A stretch of 55,861 bases of DNA from an uncultured Oscillospiraceae bacterium (lineage in GTDB: Bacteria > Bacillota > Clostridia > Oscillospirales > Oscillospiraceae): NCBI GenBank assembly GCA_934636865.1, contig CAKUBI010000009.1:1-55861 (forward strand). Reading direction: 5' to 3'. The position numbers and the translations under genes were made by a program. Below, one piece after another: positions 22,991 to 31,274 of the stretch; the stretch's first letter is position 1; each line of letters begins with the position of its first letter. The notes beneath the pieces are model-generated. The model searched no databases, had not been told where the DNA came from, and saw only the letters and a program-made list of their open reading frames with translations.

Positions 22991-23832
22991 AACGACTGAT
23001 CGCCTTTGCACTGACACTCGCGGTGGTGTTCGGTGTGAGTTTTGCGCTTTACAAGCCTGAGCGTATCGAAGCCGCGGCGCAGGAGACCATGGACGACGAA
23101 TGGGTCGGATACTTCTTCGCCCTCGAACACTTCGACGGCAGGCGCTATGCGACAGAGACCGGCGATGATTACGACTTCGGCGTGCCCGGCGTGCCGGTGT
23201 TCCTGACCATCACGGAGATCAGGCCCGGCGAGCCGGGCTATGAGGAGGGCTCGGAGTTCAACTGCGTCATCGGCGCGGTCGTCGGCGAGGGGGCCGACAG
23301 CCACGGCATGAGCGTTTCCGGCAGCGACGACGGCGAGACCTACGAGATCGGCGGCGATATCTGCTATGCAAGCGGCGACTGGAAGATCGTCAATCAGTGC
23401 TCCGTTTACCGCACAAGCGACGGAAAATATTATGCTGAAGAGGATCACACCGGTATGGGACCCAATGTCGGCGTGAGCAGGGAAGAAAGCACCGAGTGGA
23501 GAGTAAACGGCAGAACGAAGCGGCGGACCGTCAAGGTGAGCGTCAAGGCGATAGAACACGGGGCGGCAGAGGCGGTCATCTTCACATGGCTGGACGGGGA
23601 CAAAAACGCCCTTTCCCGTGAGGAATACACAGCTGACGCCATCCCCGGGGCGCTGACCGCGCCCGAGGGCGCGGCGATGCTCGTCGTGACGCAGGAGAAC
23701 ACGAACGATACCGTCACGCGCACGCTCTGCACCGCGGAGGACGCGTTCACCACGGTCTACGTTCCTTCGGTGCTTTCCGGGCTTCTTCACGTCGCCGACG
23801 TCGCGCTTGACTGGGGCGAAGAAGGGATTTAA
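22987..23832 (+). CDS. Exported protein of unknown function, second paralog
   Basis: A 281-aa protein with an N-terminal hydrophobic segment (residues 5-21). It shares with the preceding protein the order 'Y.TSDGKYY', a G-rich turn, the strand 'RTVKVSVKAIE', a 'WLD.D...L..EEYTADAIPGALTAPEGAAMLVV' stretch and a short C-terminal strand, so the pair arose by duplication. Start at 22987 (GGGAGGG upstream; ATGA overlap). Last gene of the operon. Function unknown; no lipobox, active site or metal site was recognised. Confidence 0.75.
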   Translation: MKRLIAFALTLAVVFGVSFALYKPERIEAAAQETMDDEWVGYFFALEHFDGRRYATETGDDYDFGVPGVPVFLTITEIRPGEPGYEEGSEFNCVIGAVVGEGADSHGMSVSGSDDGETYEIGGDICYASGDWKIVNQCSVYRTSDGKYYAEEDHTGMGPNVGVSREESTEWRVNGRTKRRTVKVSVKAIEHGAAEAVIFTWLDGDKNALSREEYTADAIPGALTAPEGAAMLVVTQENTNDTVTRTLCTAEDAFTTVYVPSVLSGLLHVADVALDWGEEGI

Positions 23833-23865
23833 CAAACATTTAATAAAGAAAACGCCAAGAATTCA

Positions 23866-23894
23866 TTGCCAATCCGGGGAAAAGCGGGTAATAT
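23866..23894 (+). promoter_or_regulatory. Promoter of the acyltransferase-fold gene
   Basis: -35 TTGCCA (23866-23871), about 17-bp spacer, -10 TAATAT (about 23889-23894). Confidence 0.55.
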
Positions 23895-23925
23895 GGACTT
23901 AACTCAAAGAAAAGAGGATTTGCCC

Positions 23926-24774
23926 ATGCGTCCCGACGGAACCAGAGTAAAAGAAGCGTCCACCATCGTGTCGGCGCTGCCCTATATCATGCCCCGGCGC
24001 TACGACGCGCAGAACTTCATCACCGAATACGCCGATATGGAGATCCTGCGCCGCTACATTCAGGAAAAGCGCCGCGAGGGCATCCGCATCCCCTATATGA
24101 CGCTGCTGCTGGCGGCCTACTTCAAGGCCTATCAGGAGAATCCCAAGATCAACCGCTTCATCATGAACAGCAAGATCTACCAGCGCAACCACTTCTGCGT
24201 GAGCTTTGTCATCCTGAAAAACCGCGCCGACGGCCGGCCCGACGAAACGTCGATCAAGGTCTTTTTTGAGGACGGGGACGATATTTTCTCCATCAACCGC
24301 AAGATCGAGGAGGCCGTCGCACAGAATCAGGTGGCCACGCACAACAACAGCACTGACAGGTTCGCAAACTTTGTATTCGCCATCCCGCTGCTGCCGGGGC
24401 TGCTGTTCGGCCTTGTCAAGCTTCTGGACCGCTGCGGCCTTCTGCCGCGGAAGGTCATCGACCTGAGCCCCTTCCACACGAGCCTTTTCATCACGAACCT
24501 TGCCTCCATCAATACGAGCTCCATCTTCCACCACTGCTACGAGTTCGGCACGACGGGCGTATTCGTGAGCATGGGCAAGCCCATTGCAAATTACATCACG
24601 GGCGAGTATAATAAAAAACTGATCCCGCTTTCCGTCGTCATGGACGAGCGCATCTGCACAGGACACGAGTACGCGCAGTTCTGGGCGAGCCTGCGCCGCT
24701 ATTTGAAGCACCCCGAGCTTCTGGAGGGCGATGCGGGCGGCGCATGCCCGGAGCCGGCGTGCGCGCAGGCGTAA
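23926..24774 (+). CDS. 2-oxoacid dehydrogenase E2/CAT-fold acyltransferase-like protein with altered active site
   Basis: A 282-aa cytosolic protein resembling the catalytic domain of dihydrolipoyl acyltransferases and chloramphenicol acetyltransferase. Visible marks are 'MPRRYDAQNFITEYADMEILRRYI', 'YMTLLLAAYFKAYQENPKINRF', a long acidic middle, and 'SLFITNLASINTSSIFHHCYEFGTTGVFVSMGK'. In the C-terminal active-site loop the expected HxxxDG reads 'DERICTG', so both the catalytic His and the Asp are absent; it is probably not a classical acyltransferase. It lacks lipoyl and E1-binding domains and any E1/E3 neighbours. ATG at 23926 with AGAGGA upstream; a TTG further 5' lies in the promoter. Function unknown. 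Confidence 0.7.
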   Translation: MRPDGTRVKEASTIVSALPYIMPRRYDAQNFITEYADMEILRRYIQEKRREGIRIPYMTLLLAAYFKAYQENPKINRFIMNSKIYQRNHFCVSFVILKNRADGRPDETSIKVFFEDGDDIFSINRKIEEAVAQNQVATHNNSTDRFANFVFAIPLLPGLLFGLVKLLDRCGLLPRKVIDLSPFHTSLFITNLASINTSSIFHHCYEFGTTGVFVSMGKPIANYITGEYNKKLIPLSVVMDERICTGHEYAQFWASLRRYLKHPELLEGDAGGACPEPACAQA

Positions 24775-24788
24775 CGATCAGCATAAGC

Positions 24789-24824
24789 GGCGGCAGGGCG
24801 CACACCGCGCCCCGCCGCCTTTTT
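24789..24824 (+). terminator. Rho-independent terminator
   Basis: GGCGGC-GGGCGC (24789-24801) pairs with GCGCCC-GCCGCC (24807-24819) and is followed by TTTTT. Confidence 0.9.
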
Positions 24825-24852
24825 CCGCTTTCAGAAAGGAGCCGCGATCCCC

Positions 24853-25827
24853 TTGACCAAGCCGCAGACCACATTATACGGAGAAAACGCCGCAATAGCC
24901 CACCGCGACCGGGAGTGCACCGTTTACCGCCTCGGTACGGCGGAGGGCGAGGTGCGGCGCAGCGTGTACCCGGTCTTTCCGGGCATCTCCCTTATTTATA
25001 ATGATGCGCACGCATGCGCGGCGCGGCTGGAGCGGCTGGACGAGCCGGGCCTTCTCGAGATCCACCACTGCCGCGAGGGGCGCATCGAGTACGAGTACGG
25101 GGACGAGCACTACTTCCTCGCCCCTGGAGACCTCTCCGTTGTGAGCCGGGACGACGGCCCGGGCGCGGCCTGCTTCCCGACGGGGCATTACCACGGCATC
25201 ACCGTCACGCTCGACCCAAAGCGCGCGCCGGACTGCCTTTCCTGCATCCTGCAGGATGTTGACGTGCGGCCGGGGGCGCTGGCGGAAAAGTTCTGCGCCG
25301 GAAACGGCTGCTTTGTCGCGCGCTCGAGCGCGCGCGTCGAGCATATCTTTTCCGAGCTTTACGCCGTCCCCGCGGACCTGCGGCGCGGCTACTTCAAGGT
25401 CAAGGTGCTCGAGCTGCTGCTTTTTTTAAGCGCGCTCGACGTGCCGGGCGAAAAGCGCGCCTACAGCGGCGCGCAGGTGAGCCTTGCGCAGGACGCGCGC
25501 GATCTGCTGCTGCAGAATACCGGGGAGAATATCACCACCGCGCAGCTGGCCGCGCGCCTCGGCACGTCGCCGTCGCAGCTGGCGGCGAGCTTCCGCGGCG
25601 TGTACGGCATGACGCCTGCGGCGTTCCTTCGCGCGCAGAAGATGCACGGCGCGGCGCAGCTTTTGCGCACGACAGACCGCACCGTGCTCGATATCGCGGG
25701 GCAGTTCGGCTACGACAACGCCAGTAAGTTTGCCCACGCCTTCCGCTCGGTCATCGGCGTTTCGCCCAGCGCCTACCGCGCGGGCGCGGACCGCGACAGC
25801 TGCGCGCCCCGGCAGGAGGACGAATGA
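24853..25827 (+). CDS. AraC family transcriptional regulator
   Basis: A 324-aa regulator. Residues about 60-150 are a cupin-like ligand-binding region ('LLEIHHCREGRIEYEYGDEHYFLAPGDLSVV'). Residues about 215-315 are the double-HTH AraC domain ('NITTAQLAARLGTSPSQLAASFRGVYGMTPAAFL' and 'TVLDIAGQFGYDNASKFAHAFRSVIGVSPSAYR'). It starts at TTG 24853 behind AAAGGAG (24835-24841), the only well-placed site. Ligand and targets are unknown; it has its own terminators on both sides, so it is monocistronic. The C-terminal dozen residues are polar and dispensable-looking. Confidence 0.9.
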   Translation: MTKPQTTLYGENAAIAHRDRECTVYRLGTAEGEVRRSVYPVFPGISLIYNDAHACAARLERLDEPGLLEIHHCREGRIEYEYGDEHYFLAPGDLSVVSRDDGPGAACFPTGHYHGITVTLDPKRAPDCLSCILQDVDVRPGALAEKFCAGNGCFVARSSARVEHIFSELYAVPADLRRGYFKVKVLELLLFLSALDVPGEKRAYSGAQVSLAQDARDLLLQNTGENITTAQLAARLGTSPSQLAASFRGVYGMTPAAFLRAQKMHGAAQLLRTTDRTVLDIAGQFGYDNASKFAHAFRSVIGVSPSAYRAGADRDSCAPRQEDE

Positions 25828-25833
25828 ATTTTG

Positions 25834-25869
25834 GAGCCTTATCCGATCAGTTTGGAGCGGATAAGGCTC
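25834..25869. terminator. 12-bp perfect inverted repeat, probable terminator of the AraC gene
   Basis: GAGCCTTATCCG (25834-25845) pairs with CGGATAAGGCTC (25858-25869). The tail is GTTTCATTT, only moderately T-rich. Confidence 0.6.
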
Positions 25870-25919
25870 GTTTCATTTGCTATCATAGCACCATCGACAG
25901 CGAGTTCTTCTTTATAAAG

Positions 25920-25953
25920 GTTAGATCAATCTAACTATTAGACGCATCTAACC
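25920..25953. promoter_or_regulatory. Three GTTAGAT-type half sites, candidate DtxR/MntR-like metal box
   Basis: GTTAGAT (25920-25926) and ATCTAAC (25929-25935) form a palindrome around CA, and a further ATCTAACC lies at 25946-25953. The form AGGTTAGAT-ATCTAAC resembles the TTAGGTTAG-CTAACCTAA operators of DtxR/IdeR-type iron regulators. It lies 63 bp upstream of the DUF3793-flavodoxin operon. Confidence 0.5.
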
Positions 25954-26015
25954 TGCGGGTAAGAACGGAGCTGCCGGGTGATACTAAGCGAAACGAGGAA
26001 AGGGAGGGCACGCCG

Positions 26016-26570
26016 ATGTCTGAGGAGATCCTGGTCCGCCAGGCCGCGCCGACGCTCGCCGGCATCAAGACCGGAAGCCTTTTCCCCTGCCCCTGCGACG
26101 ATAAGGAGGAGCTGCTCGCGGATATCCGCAGGCTCAACCGTCTGCTTGTGCCGAAGGGCCTGTGCCTTCTGCCCATCCGCTTTTCGGACGGGCGGGCGCT
26201 GCTCTACCTCTACCGCCCGCAGGAGCTGTGCCGGGATCTTCAAAACGAGCAGGCGCTCGAGATCCTTGCGCACGCGGGCTACGGCAGCACGGCCCACAGC
26301 GGCCGCTGCGTCGCGAACCTCATCCGCCGCTTCCGCGAGGGCGGCGAGTTTCCCCATGAGGTCGGGCTGTTCCTCTCGTATCCGCCCGAGGACGTCAAGG
26401 GCTTTATCGACCACCGCGCCGGAGACTTCAAGTGCGCGGGGCTGTGGAAGGTCTACGGCGACGAGGACAAGGCGCGCGCGCTGTTCGCGCGGTTCAAAAA
26501 ATGCACGGAGATCTACTGCGCACTCTTTCAGGCGGGCTCGGGCATCGAGCAGCTTGCCGTGGCAGTGTGA
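26016..26570 (+). CDS. DUF3793 family protein
   Basis: A 184-aa protein of the DUF3793 family (PF12672), found in anaerobic Firmicutes. Typical segments are 'APTLAGIKTGSLF' near the N terminus, 'LYRP..L...L', 'FPHEVGLFLSYPPEDVKGFI' and 'KVYGDEDKARALFARFKKCT' at the C-terminal end. Its biochemical role is unknown. Family members commonly sit next to a flavodoxin, as here (33 bp downstream), suggesting a part in iron-sparing electron transfer. The upstream DtxR-like half sites fit that idea. ATG at 26016 with GGGAGG upstream. Confidence 0.88.
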   Translation: MSEEILVRQAAPTLAGIKTGSLFPCPCDDKEELLADIRRLNRLLVPKGLCLLPIRFSDGRALLYLYRPQELCRDLQNEQALEILAHAGYGSTAHSGRCVANLIRRFREGGEFPHEVGLFLSYPPEDVKGFIDHRAGDFKCAGLWKVYGDEDKARALFARFKKCTEIYCALFQAGSGIEQLAVAV

Positions 26571-26603
26571 TAAATTTTTAAAACGAGAAAGGACATTCTA
26601 AAT

Positions 26604-27029
26604 ATGAAAAAGGTTGCAGTTGTTTATTGGAGCGGCACGGGCAATACCGAGGCCATGGCCAAGGCCGTTGCCGAGGGCGCGGAGAGCGCCGGCGCGCAGG
26701 TCACCCTGCTCACCCCCGATAAGGTGAACGCTTCCGAGCTCAGCTCCTACGAGGCCATCGGCTTCGGCTGTCCCGCCATGGGCAGCGAGGTGCTCGAGGA
26801 GATGGAGTTCCAGCCCATGTTCGACGAGGTCAAGCGCAGCCTGAGCGGCAAGAACGCCGCGCTGTTCGGCTCCTACGGCTGGGGCGACGGCGAGTGGATG
26901 CGCAGCTGGGAAAAGGACTGCGACGATTCCGGCCTTCGCCTTGTGTGCGAGAGCGTGACCTGCTGCGAAACGCCCGACGACGCCGCGCTGGACGCCTGCC
27001 GCGCGCTGGGCAAAGAGCTTGCCAAGTGA
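26604..27029 (+). CDS. Flavodoxin
   Basis: A 141-aa short-chain flavodoxin, an FMN-binding low-potential electron carrier that replaces ferredoxin when iron is scarce. The phosphate loop is 'YWSGTGNTEAMA' (residues about 8-19); the FMN-stacking loops 'GCPAMGSEVLE' and 'FGSYGWGDGEWM' are in the usual places. AAAGGA precedes the ATG at 26604. It follows the DUF3793 gene in one operon, and iron-responsive control is inferred from the boxes at 25920-25953. The hydrogenase in this window is one possible partner, but no direct link is shown. Confidence 0.95.
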   Translation: MKKVAVVYWSGTGNTEAMAKAVAEGAESAGAQVTLLTPDKVNASELSSYEAIGFGCPAMGSEVLEEMEFQPMFDEVKRSLSGKNAALFGSYGWGDGEWMRSWEKDCDDSGLRLVCESVTCCETPDDAALDACRALGKELAK

Positions 27030-27039
27030 GGATTCCTCT

Positions 27040-27147
27040 GTGGATGAAAAGCGCGCAATGAGAAAGCTCAGGCGCAAGGTGCCGGTGCTCGTTGTGCTTG
27101 CGGTCGTACTGCTGAGTCTTGCCATCAGCGGCGCGCTGCCTTTCTGA
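27040..27147 (+). CDS. Small membrane peptide, 35 aa
   Basis: A GTG at 27040 with GAGG 8 nt upstream opens a 35-codon frame that begins 11 bp after the flavodoxin stop. The product has a basic N terminus (MDEKRAMRKLRRK) and a single hydrophobic helix of about 18 residues, then ends. An internal ATG at 27058 lacks a ribosome site. A strong terminator follows within 14 bp, so the frame lies inside the operon. It is a plausible small membrane protein; no family recognised. Confidence 0.5.
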   Translation: MDEKRAMRKLRRKVPVLVVLAVVLLSLAISGALPF

Positions 27148-27160
27148 AACCACGATGCGA

Positions 27161-27197
27161 GAGAGAGCCGCACACGTTTTTCGTGTGCGGCTCTCTC
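27161..27197 (+). terminator. Very strong terminator of the flavodoxin operon
   Basis: GAGAGAGCCGCACACG (27161-27176) pairs perfectly with its complement (27182-27197) around TTTTT. The tail AATTTCTG is weak in T. Confidence 0.8.
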
Positions 27198-27313
27198 AAT
27201 TTCTGACGGAGCTTCCGCTTTCTTGTGGAATAGATATAAGCGGTGCTTATGGATATGGCAATTATTATCAAAATGCTGCAAAAAGACGGCGCGGGATTCT
27301 CGCTTTCGGTGCA
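27198..27313. other. Intergenic stretch, nothing recognised
   Basis: AT-richer spacer between the flavodoxin terminator and the purine promoter. No convincing ORF, repeat or RNA structure seen. Confidence 0.5.
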
Positions 27314-27342
27314 TGGACGAACGCACGCCCCTGTGCTACGAT
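27314..27342 (+). promoter_or_regulatory. Probable purine operon promoter
   Basis: -35-like TGGACG (27314-27319), 17-bp spacer, -10-like TACGAT (27337-27342). The consensus match is weak, but the position puts the start just before the ZTP aptamer. Confidence 0.45.
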
Positions 27343-27348
27343 AAGGAC

Positions 27349-27482
27349 TGTCAAGTTGAGCTCTTTGTAACTGACGGAATGTGGAGTACCACAAGGGAGC
27401 AGAGAGCATTTTCGCTGAAATTTCAGCAGCCGACCGTCTGGGCACTTCAACTGCACACCGCGGCAGTGGAGCGCCCATTTTT
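27349..27482 (+). promoter_or_regulatory. ZTP riboswitch (pfl motif) with terminator platform
   Basis: Conserved pieces in order: GTAACTGACG (27367-27376), the hairpin GTGGAGTACCAC (27381-27392) followed by GGGAGCA, then GACCGTCTGGGCA (27432-27444). These match the pfl motif, which binds ZMP/ZTP. TGGGC (27439-27443), CTTCA and CTGC also pair with GCAG, TGGAG and GCCCA (27463-27477) to form a terminator with TTTTT (27478-27482). Ligand binding holds the TGGGC strand in the aptamer and lets transcription enter purE. Recognised by eye; not checked with a covariance model. Confidence 0.9.
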
Positions 27483-27503
27483 GTTTGTAAGGAGGCAAGG
27501 CTT

Positions 27504-27998
27504 ATGCGAAAGGCAGCCGTTATCATGGGCAGCACGAGCGACCTGCCCATCGCCGAGAAGGCGATCCAGACGCTCAAGGAATATGGAATCGAGACCGAGG
27601 TCCGCGTGTTATCCGCCCACCGGTGCCCGAACGAGGCAAGAGAATTTGCATCGTCGGCACGGGAGAGCGGATTTTCTTGTATCATCGCGCTGGCGGGCAT
27701 GGCCGCGCACCTGGCGGGCGCCATGGCCGCGAACACGACCCTCCCGGTGATCGGCGTGCCGTGCAGCGGCGCAAAGCTCGACGGCATGGACGCGCTGCTC
27801 TCCACCGTCCAGATGCCAAGCGGCATTCCCGTTGCGACCGTCGCCGTGGACGGGGCGAAAAACGCCGCCATTCTCGCCGTGCAGATCATGGCCGTGACGG
27901 ACGCGGAGCTTGCCGCAAAGCTGCAGAAGGCCCGCGACGAGGGCACCGCCGCCGTTCTGAAGGCGGACGCGGAGGTCCGTGAGCGCTATAAAAACTGA
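27504..27998 (+). CDS. purE: N5-carboxyaminoimidazole ribonucleotide mutase (PurE)
   Basis: A 164-aa class I or II PurE, which makes 4-carboxyaminoimidazole ribonucleotide. The N-terminal 'VIMGSTSDLP' phosphate loop, 'VLSAHRCPNEARE' with the catalytic His, and 'IALAGMAAHLAG' are diagnostic. No purK is adjacent; whether it acts as the mutase with a distant PurK or directly with bicarbonate cannot be told from the sequence alone. The ATG at 27504 has GGAGG at 27491-27495; longer upstream frames run through the ZTP riboswitch and are rejected. First gene of the purine operon. Confidence 0.96.
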   Translation: MRKAAVIMGSTSDLPIAEKAIQTLKEYGIETEVRVLSAHRCPNEAREFASSARESGFSCIIALAGMAAHLAGAMAANTTLPVIGVPCSGAKLDGMDALLSTVQMPSGIPVATVAVDGAKNAAILAVQIMAVTDAELAAKLQKARDEGTAAVLKADAEVRERYKN

Positions 27999-28051
27999 AT
28001 CTTACCCACTAATCGATAAAATAAATCAAAAAAGATAAAGGAGAAGTCATC

Positions 28052-28771
28052 ATGGAAAAGAAAGAACAGCTCTACGAAGGCAAGGCCAAGAAGGTTTACG
28101 CAACGGAGGATCCCAACCTCGTCATCGTCTCCTACAAGGATGACGCCACCGCCTTTGACGGCGCGAAAAAGGGCACCATCGTCGGCAAGGGCGTCATCAA
28201 CAACCAGATGACCAACCGCCTCATGGCCCGCATGGAAAAGGCCGGCATCCCCACCCACTTTGTCCAGGAGCTCAGCGAGCGCGACACGCTCGTCAAGAAG
28301 GTCTCCATCGTTCCCCTCGAGGTCATCATCCGCAACATTTCCGCCGGTCACTTCGCCTCCCGCTACGGCGTGGAGGAGGGCATCGTGTTTGATGCGCCGA
28401 CCATTGAGTTCTCCTACAAGAACGACGATCTGCACGATCCGCTGCTCAACGCCTACCACGCCGTCGCGCTCAAGCTTGCGACCTGGGAGGAGATCGAGCT
28501 CATCAAGAAGTATGCTTTCGCTGTCAACGACACGCTCAAGGCCTTCTGGAGCGAGTGCGGCGTGACGCTCGTGGACTTCAAGCTCGAGTTCGGCAAGACC
28601 GCCGACGGTCAGCTCGTCCTCGCCGACGAGATTAGCCCCGACACCTGCCGCCTGTGGGACAGCAAGACCAACGAAAAGCTCGACAAGGACCGCTTCCGCC
28701 GCGACCTCGGCGGCGTGGAGGACGCCTATGCCGAAGTCATGAAGCGCCTGATGGCCCACGACGCACAGTAA
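28052..28771 (+). CDS. purC: SAICAR synthetase
   Basis: A 239-aa enzyme that joins CAIR with aspartate using ATP to give SAICAR. The opening '[31 protein letters not shown]' is the ATP-binding signature, and 'VDFKLEFGK' and '[13 protein letters not shown]' mark the C-terminal half. The length is typical of the bacterial form. Preceded by AAAGGAGAAG; six bases separate it from purF. Confidence 0.97.
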   Translation: MEKKEQLYEGKAKKVYATEDPNLVIVSYKDDATAFDGAKKGTIVGKGVINNQMTNRLMARMEKAGIPTHFVQELSERDTLVKKVSIVPLEVIIRNISAGHFASRYGVEEGIVFDAPTIEFSYKNDDLHDPLLNAYHAVALKLATWEEIELIKKYAFAVNDTLKAFWSECGVTLVDFKLEFGKTADGQLVLADEISPDTCRLWDSKTNEKLDKDRFRRDLGGVEDAYAEVMKRLMAHDAQ

Positions 28772-28777
28772 CTGAAT

Positions 28778-30247
28778 ATGACTGAACTTCACAACACTAT
28801 TCCGGCGCGCCACATTCACGAAGAATGCGGCGTGTTCGGCATCTTTACTCCCAAGGAAGCGGACGTCGCGTCCTACGCCTACTATGCGCTCTATTCCCTC
28901 CAGCACCGCGGGCAGGAGAGCGCGGGCATCGTCGTCAACGACGACGGCCTGTTCCGCTCGCTGCGCGACACGGGCCTTGTGAGCGAGGTGTTCCCGCCCG
29001 AGCAGCTGAAGGCGCTCGGCAGGGGCACCATCGCCGTGGGCCATGTGCGCTACGGCACGACGGGCAGCGACAATAAGCGCAACGTCCAGCCCATTCTGGT
29101 GAATCACTTCAAGGGCCGCATGGCTCTTGCCCACAACGGCAACCTCACCAACTCCCGCGAGCTGCGGCAGGAGCTTGAAAGCCGCGGCTCCATCTTCCAG
29201 ACCACGACCGACAGCGAGGTCATCGCCTACATCATCGTGCAGGAGCGGCTGAACCACGGCTCGATCGAGCAGGCCGTCTCCGCCGCGATGGACCGCATCG
29301 AGGGCGCGTATTCGCTCGTCCTCTCGTCGCCGACGAAGCTCATCGCCGCGCGCGATGTGCACGGCTTCCGCCCCCTCTGCATGGGGCACCTGAAGGACGG
29401 CTCCGTCGTATTTGCGTCGGAGTCCTGCGCGCTTGACGCCATCGGCGCCGAGTTTGAGCGCGACATCCGCCCCGGCGAGATCGTCGTGGTCGATCAAAGC
29501 GGCGTGCGCTCCGACACGAGCCACTGCGGCAAGGCACCGAAAAAGCTCTGCGTGTTCGAGTTCATCTACTTTGCCCGGCCCGACTCCGTCATCGACGGCA
29601 GCAGCGTGCACGTCGCGCGCCAGCGCGCGGGCGCGTTCCTTGCGCTCGAGCATCCCGTGCAGGCGGACGTTGTCATCGGTGTGCCGGATTCCGGCCTGGA
29701 CGCGGCGCTCGGCTACGCGCGCCAGAGCGGCATTCCCTACGGCATCGGCTTTATCAAAAATAAGTACATCGGCCGCACGTTCATCTCGCCTACACAGACC
29801 ATGCGCGAAAACGAGGTCAACATCAAGCTCAACCCAATCCGCTCCGTGGTCGAGGGCAAGCGCGTCGTGCTCATCGACGACTCGATCGTGCGCGGCACGA
29901 CCTGCCGCCGCACCATCGACCTTTTGCGCAAGGCGGGCGCGAAGGAGATCCACATGCGCGTGAGCGCGCCGCCGTTTGTCTCCGAGTGCTACTATGGCAC
30001 GGACATCGACGATAAGAACAACCTCATCGCCACGCATCACACGGTCGAGGAGATCGCGGAGATCATCGGCGTCGATTCGCTCGGCTATCTGAGCCTTTCA
30101 GACGTCGTCAAGCTCGCCGACAACACCGAAAACGGCTTCTGCACAGCCTGCTTCGGCGGCGGCTATCCCACCAGCATCCCGAAGGACGGCGGCAAGGACC
30201 GCTTTGAGTGTAAGATCAGTGAAGGGGAGAAGAAAAAGAATGCGTAG
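28778..30247 (+). CDS. purF: Amidophosphoribosyltransferase
   Basis: A 489-aa glutamine-dependent enzyme making phosphoribosylamine from PRPP, the first committed step of purine synthesis. Cys17 (ECGVFGIF) is the N-terminal nucleophile after cleavage of a 16-residue propeptide. The amidotransferase half is followed by the phosphoribosyltransferase half with the PRPP loop '[16 protein letters not shown]'. Near the C terminus '[12 protein letters not shown]' supplies two of the cysteines that in the B. subtilis type bind a [4Fe-4S] cluster. It overlaps purM by 8 bp. Confidence 0.97.
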   Translation: MTELHNTIPARHIHEECGVFGIFTPKEADVASYAYYALYSLQHRGQESAGIVVNDDGLFRSLRDTGLVSEVFPPEQLKALGRGTIAVGHVRYGTTGSDNKRNVQPILVNHFKGRMALAHNGNLTNSRELRQELESRGSIFQTTTDSEVIAYIIVQERLNHGSIEQAVSAAMDRIEGAYSLVLSSPTKLIAARDVHGFRPLCMGHLKDGSVVFASESCALDAIGAEFERDIRPGEIVVVDQSGVRSDTSHCGKAPKKLCVFEFIYFARPDSVIDGSSVHVARQRAGAFLALEHPVQADVVIGVPDSGLDAALGYARQSGIPYGIGFIKNKYIGRTFISPTQTMRENEVNIKLNPIRSVVEGKRVVLIDDSIVRGTTCRRTIDLLRKAGAKEIHMRVSAPPFVSECYYGTDIDDKNNLIATHHTVEEIAEIIGVDSLGYLSLSDVVKLADNTENGFCTACFGGGYPTSIPKDGGKDRFECKISEGEKKKNA

Positions 30248-31274
30248 TTTTTCCGAGAGCTATCGTGAGGCCGGCGTGAATATCGAGGCCGGCTATGAGG
30301 GCGTCAAGCTGATGAAAAAGCACGTCCAGCGCACCATGATCCCTGGCGTCGTATCCGATATCGGCGGCTTCGGCGGCCTGTTTGCGCCCGACCTTTCCGG
30401 CATGAGCGAGCCGGTGCTCGTCTCCGGCACGGACGGCGTGGGCACGAAGCAGCGCATCGCGCAGCTCCTTGACAGGCACGACACCGTCGGCATCGACTGC
30501 GTGGCCATGTGCGTCAACGACATCATCTGCTGCGGCGCGAAGCCCATCTTCTTCCTCGACTATATCGCCATCGGCAGGAACGAGCCGGAGAAGGTCGCGA
30601 CGCTCGTCTCCGGCGTGGCCGAGGGCTGCGTGCAGTCCGGCTGCGCGCTCATCGGCGGCGAGACCGCCGAGCATCCCGGCACCATGTCCGCCGACGACTA
30701 TGACCTTGCGGGCTTTGCCGTGGGCGTGGTCGATCGCGCGAAGATCATCGACCACGACCGCATGCGCCCGGGCGACGCGGTCATCGCGCTGCCCTCGAGC
30801 GGCATCCACTCCAACGGCTACTCGCTCGTGCGCAAGGTGTTCAACGTGGAGCACGCGGACCTGAACGCCTACATTGAAGAGCTCGGCTGCACGCTCGGCG
30901 AGGAGCTGCTGCGCCCGACGAAGATCTATGTGAAACCCGTCCTTGCGGCGATGGAGGCCGCCGACGTTCACGGCGTCAGCCATATCACGGGCGGCGGCTT
31001 CTATGAAAACATCCCCCGCTGCATCCCGGACGGCCTGTGCGCGAAGATCGACAGATCCGCGCTGCGCACGCCGCCCATCTTCTCCCTCTTAAAGCGCATG
31101 GGCAATATCTCAGAGCACGACATGTTCAATACCTACAATATGGGCGTGGGCATGACGCTCATCACCGCGAAGGAGGACGCCGACAAGGCTCTTGCCGCCC
31201 TCAAGGCAAACGGCCAGGACGCCTACGTCATCGGCGAAGTGGTGAGCGGGGAAGAGAAGGTTGCCCTATGCTGA
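30240..31274 (+). CDS. purM: Phosphoribosylformylglycinamidine cyclo-ligase (AIR synthetase)
   Basis: A 344-aa ATP-dependent cyclase that turns FGAM into AIR. Motifs: '[11 protein letters not shown]' near residue 40, '[11 protein letters not shown]' phosphate loop, '[18 protein letters not shown]', 'GGETAEHPG' and '[13 protein letters not shown]'. ATG at 30240 within the purF tail, with GGGGAG upstream; a longer frame from 30204 would overlap purF further and has no ribosome site. It overlaps purN by 7 bp. Confidence 0.97.
   Translation: MRSFSESYREAGVNIEAGYEGVKLMKKHVQRTMIPGVVSDIGGFGGLFAPDLSGMSEPVLVSGTDGVGTKQRIAQLLDRHDTVGIDCVAMCVNDIICCGAKPIFFLDYIAIGRNEPEKVATLVSGVAEGCVQSGCALIGGETAEHPGTMSADDYDLAGFAVGVVDRAKIIDHDRMRPGDAVIALPSSGIHSNGYSLVRKVFNVEHADLNAYIEELGCTLGEELLRPTKIYVKPVLAAMEAADVHGVSHITGGGFYENIPRCIPDGLCAKIDRSALRTPPIFSLLKRMGNISEHDMFNTYNMGVGMTLITAKEDADKALAALKANGQDAYVIGEVVSGEEKVALC

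Noticed and set aside
27986..30040. 684-codon minus-strand frame opposite purC/purF
   Set aside because: Antisense shadow of intact, recognised purine genes.
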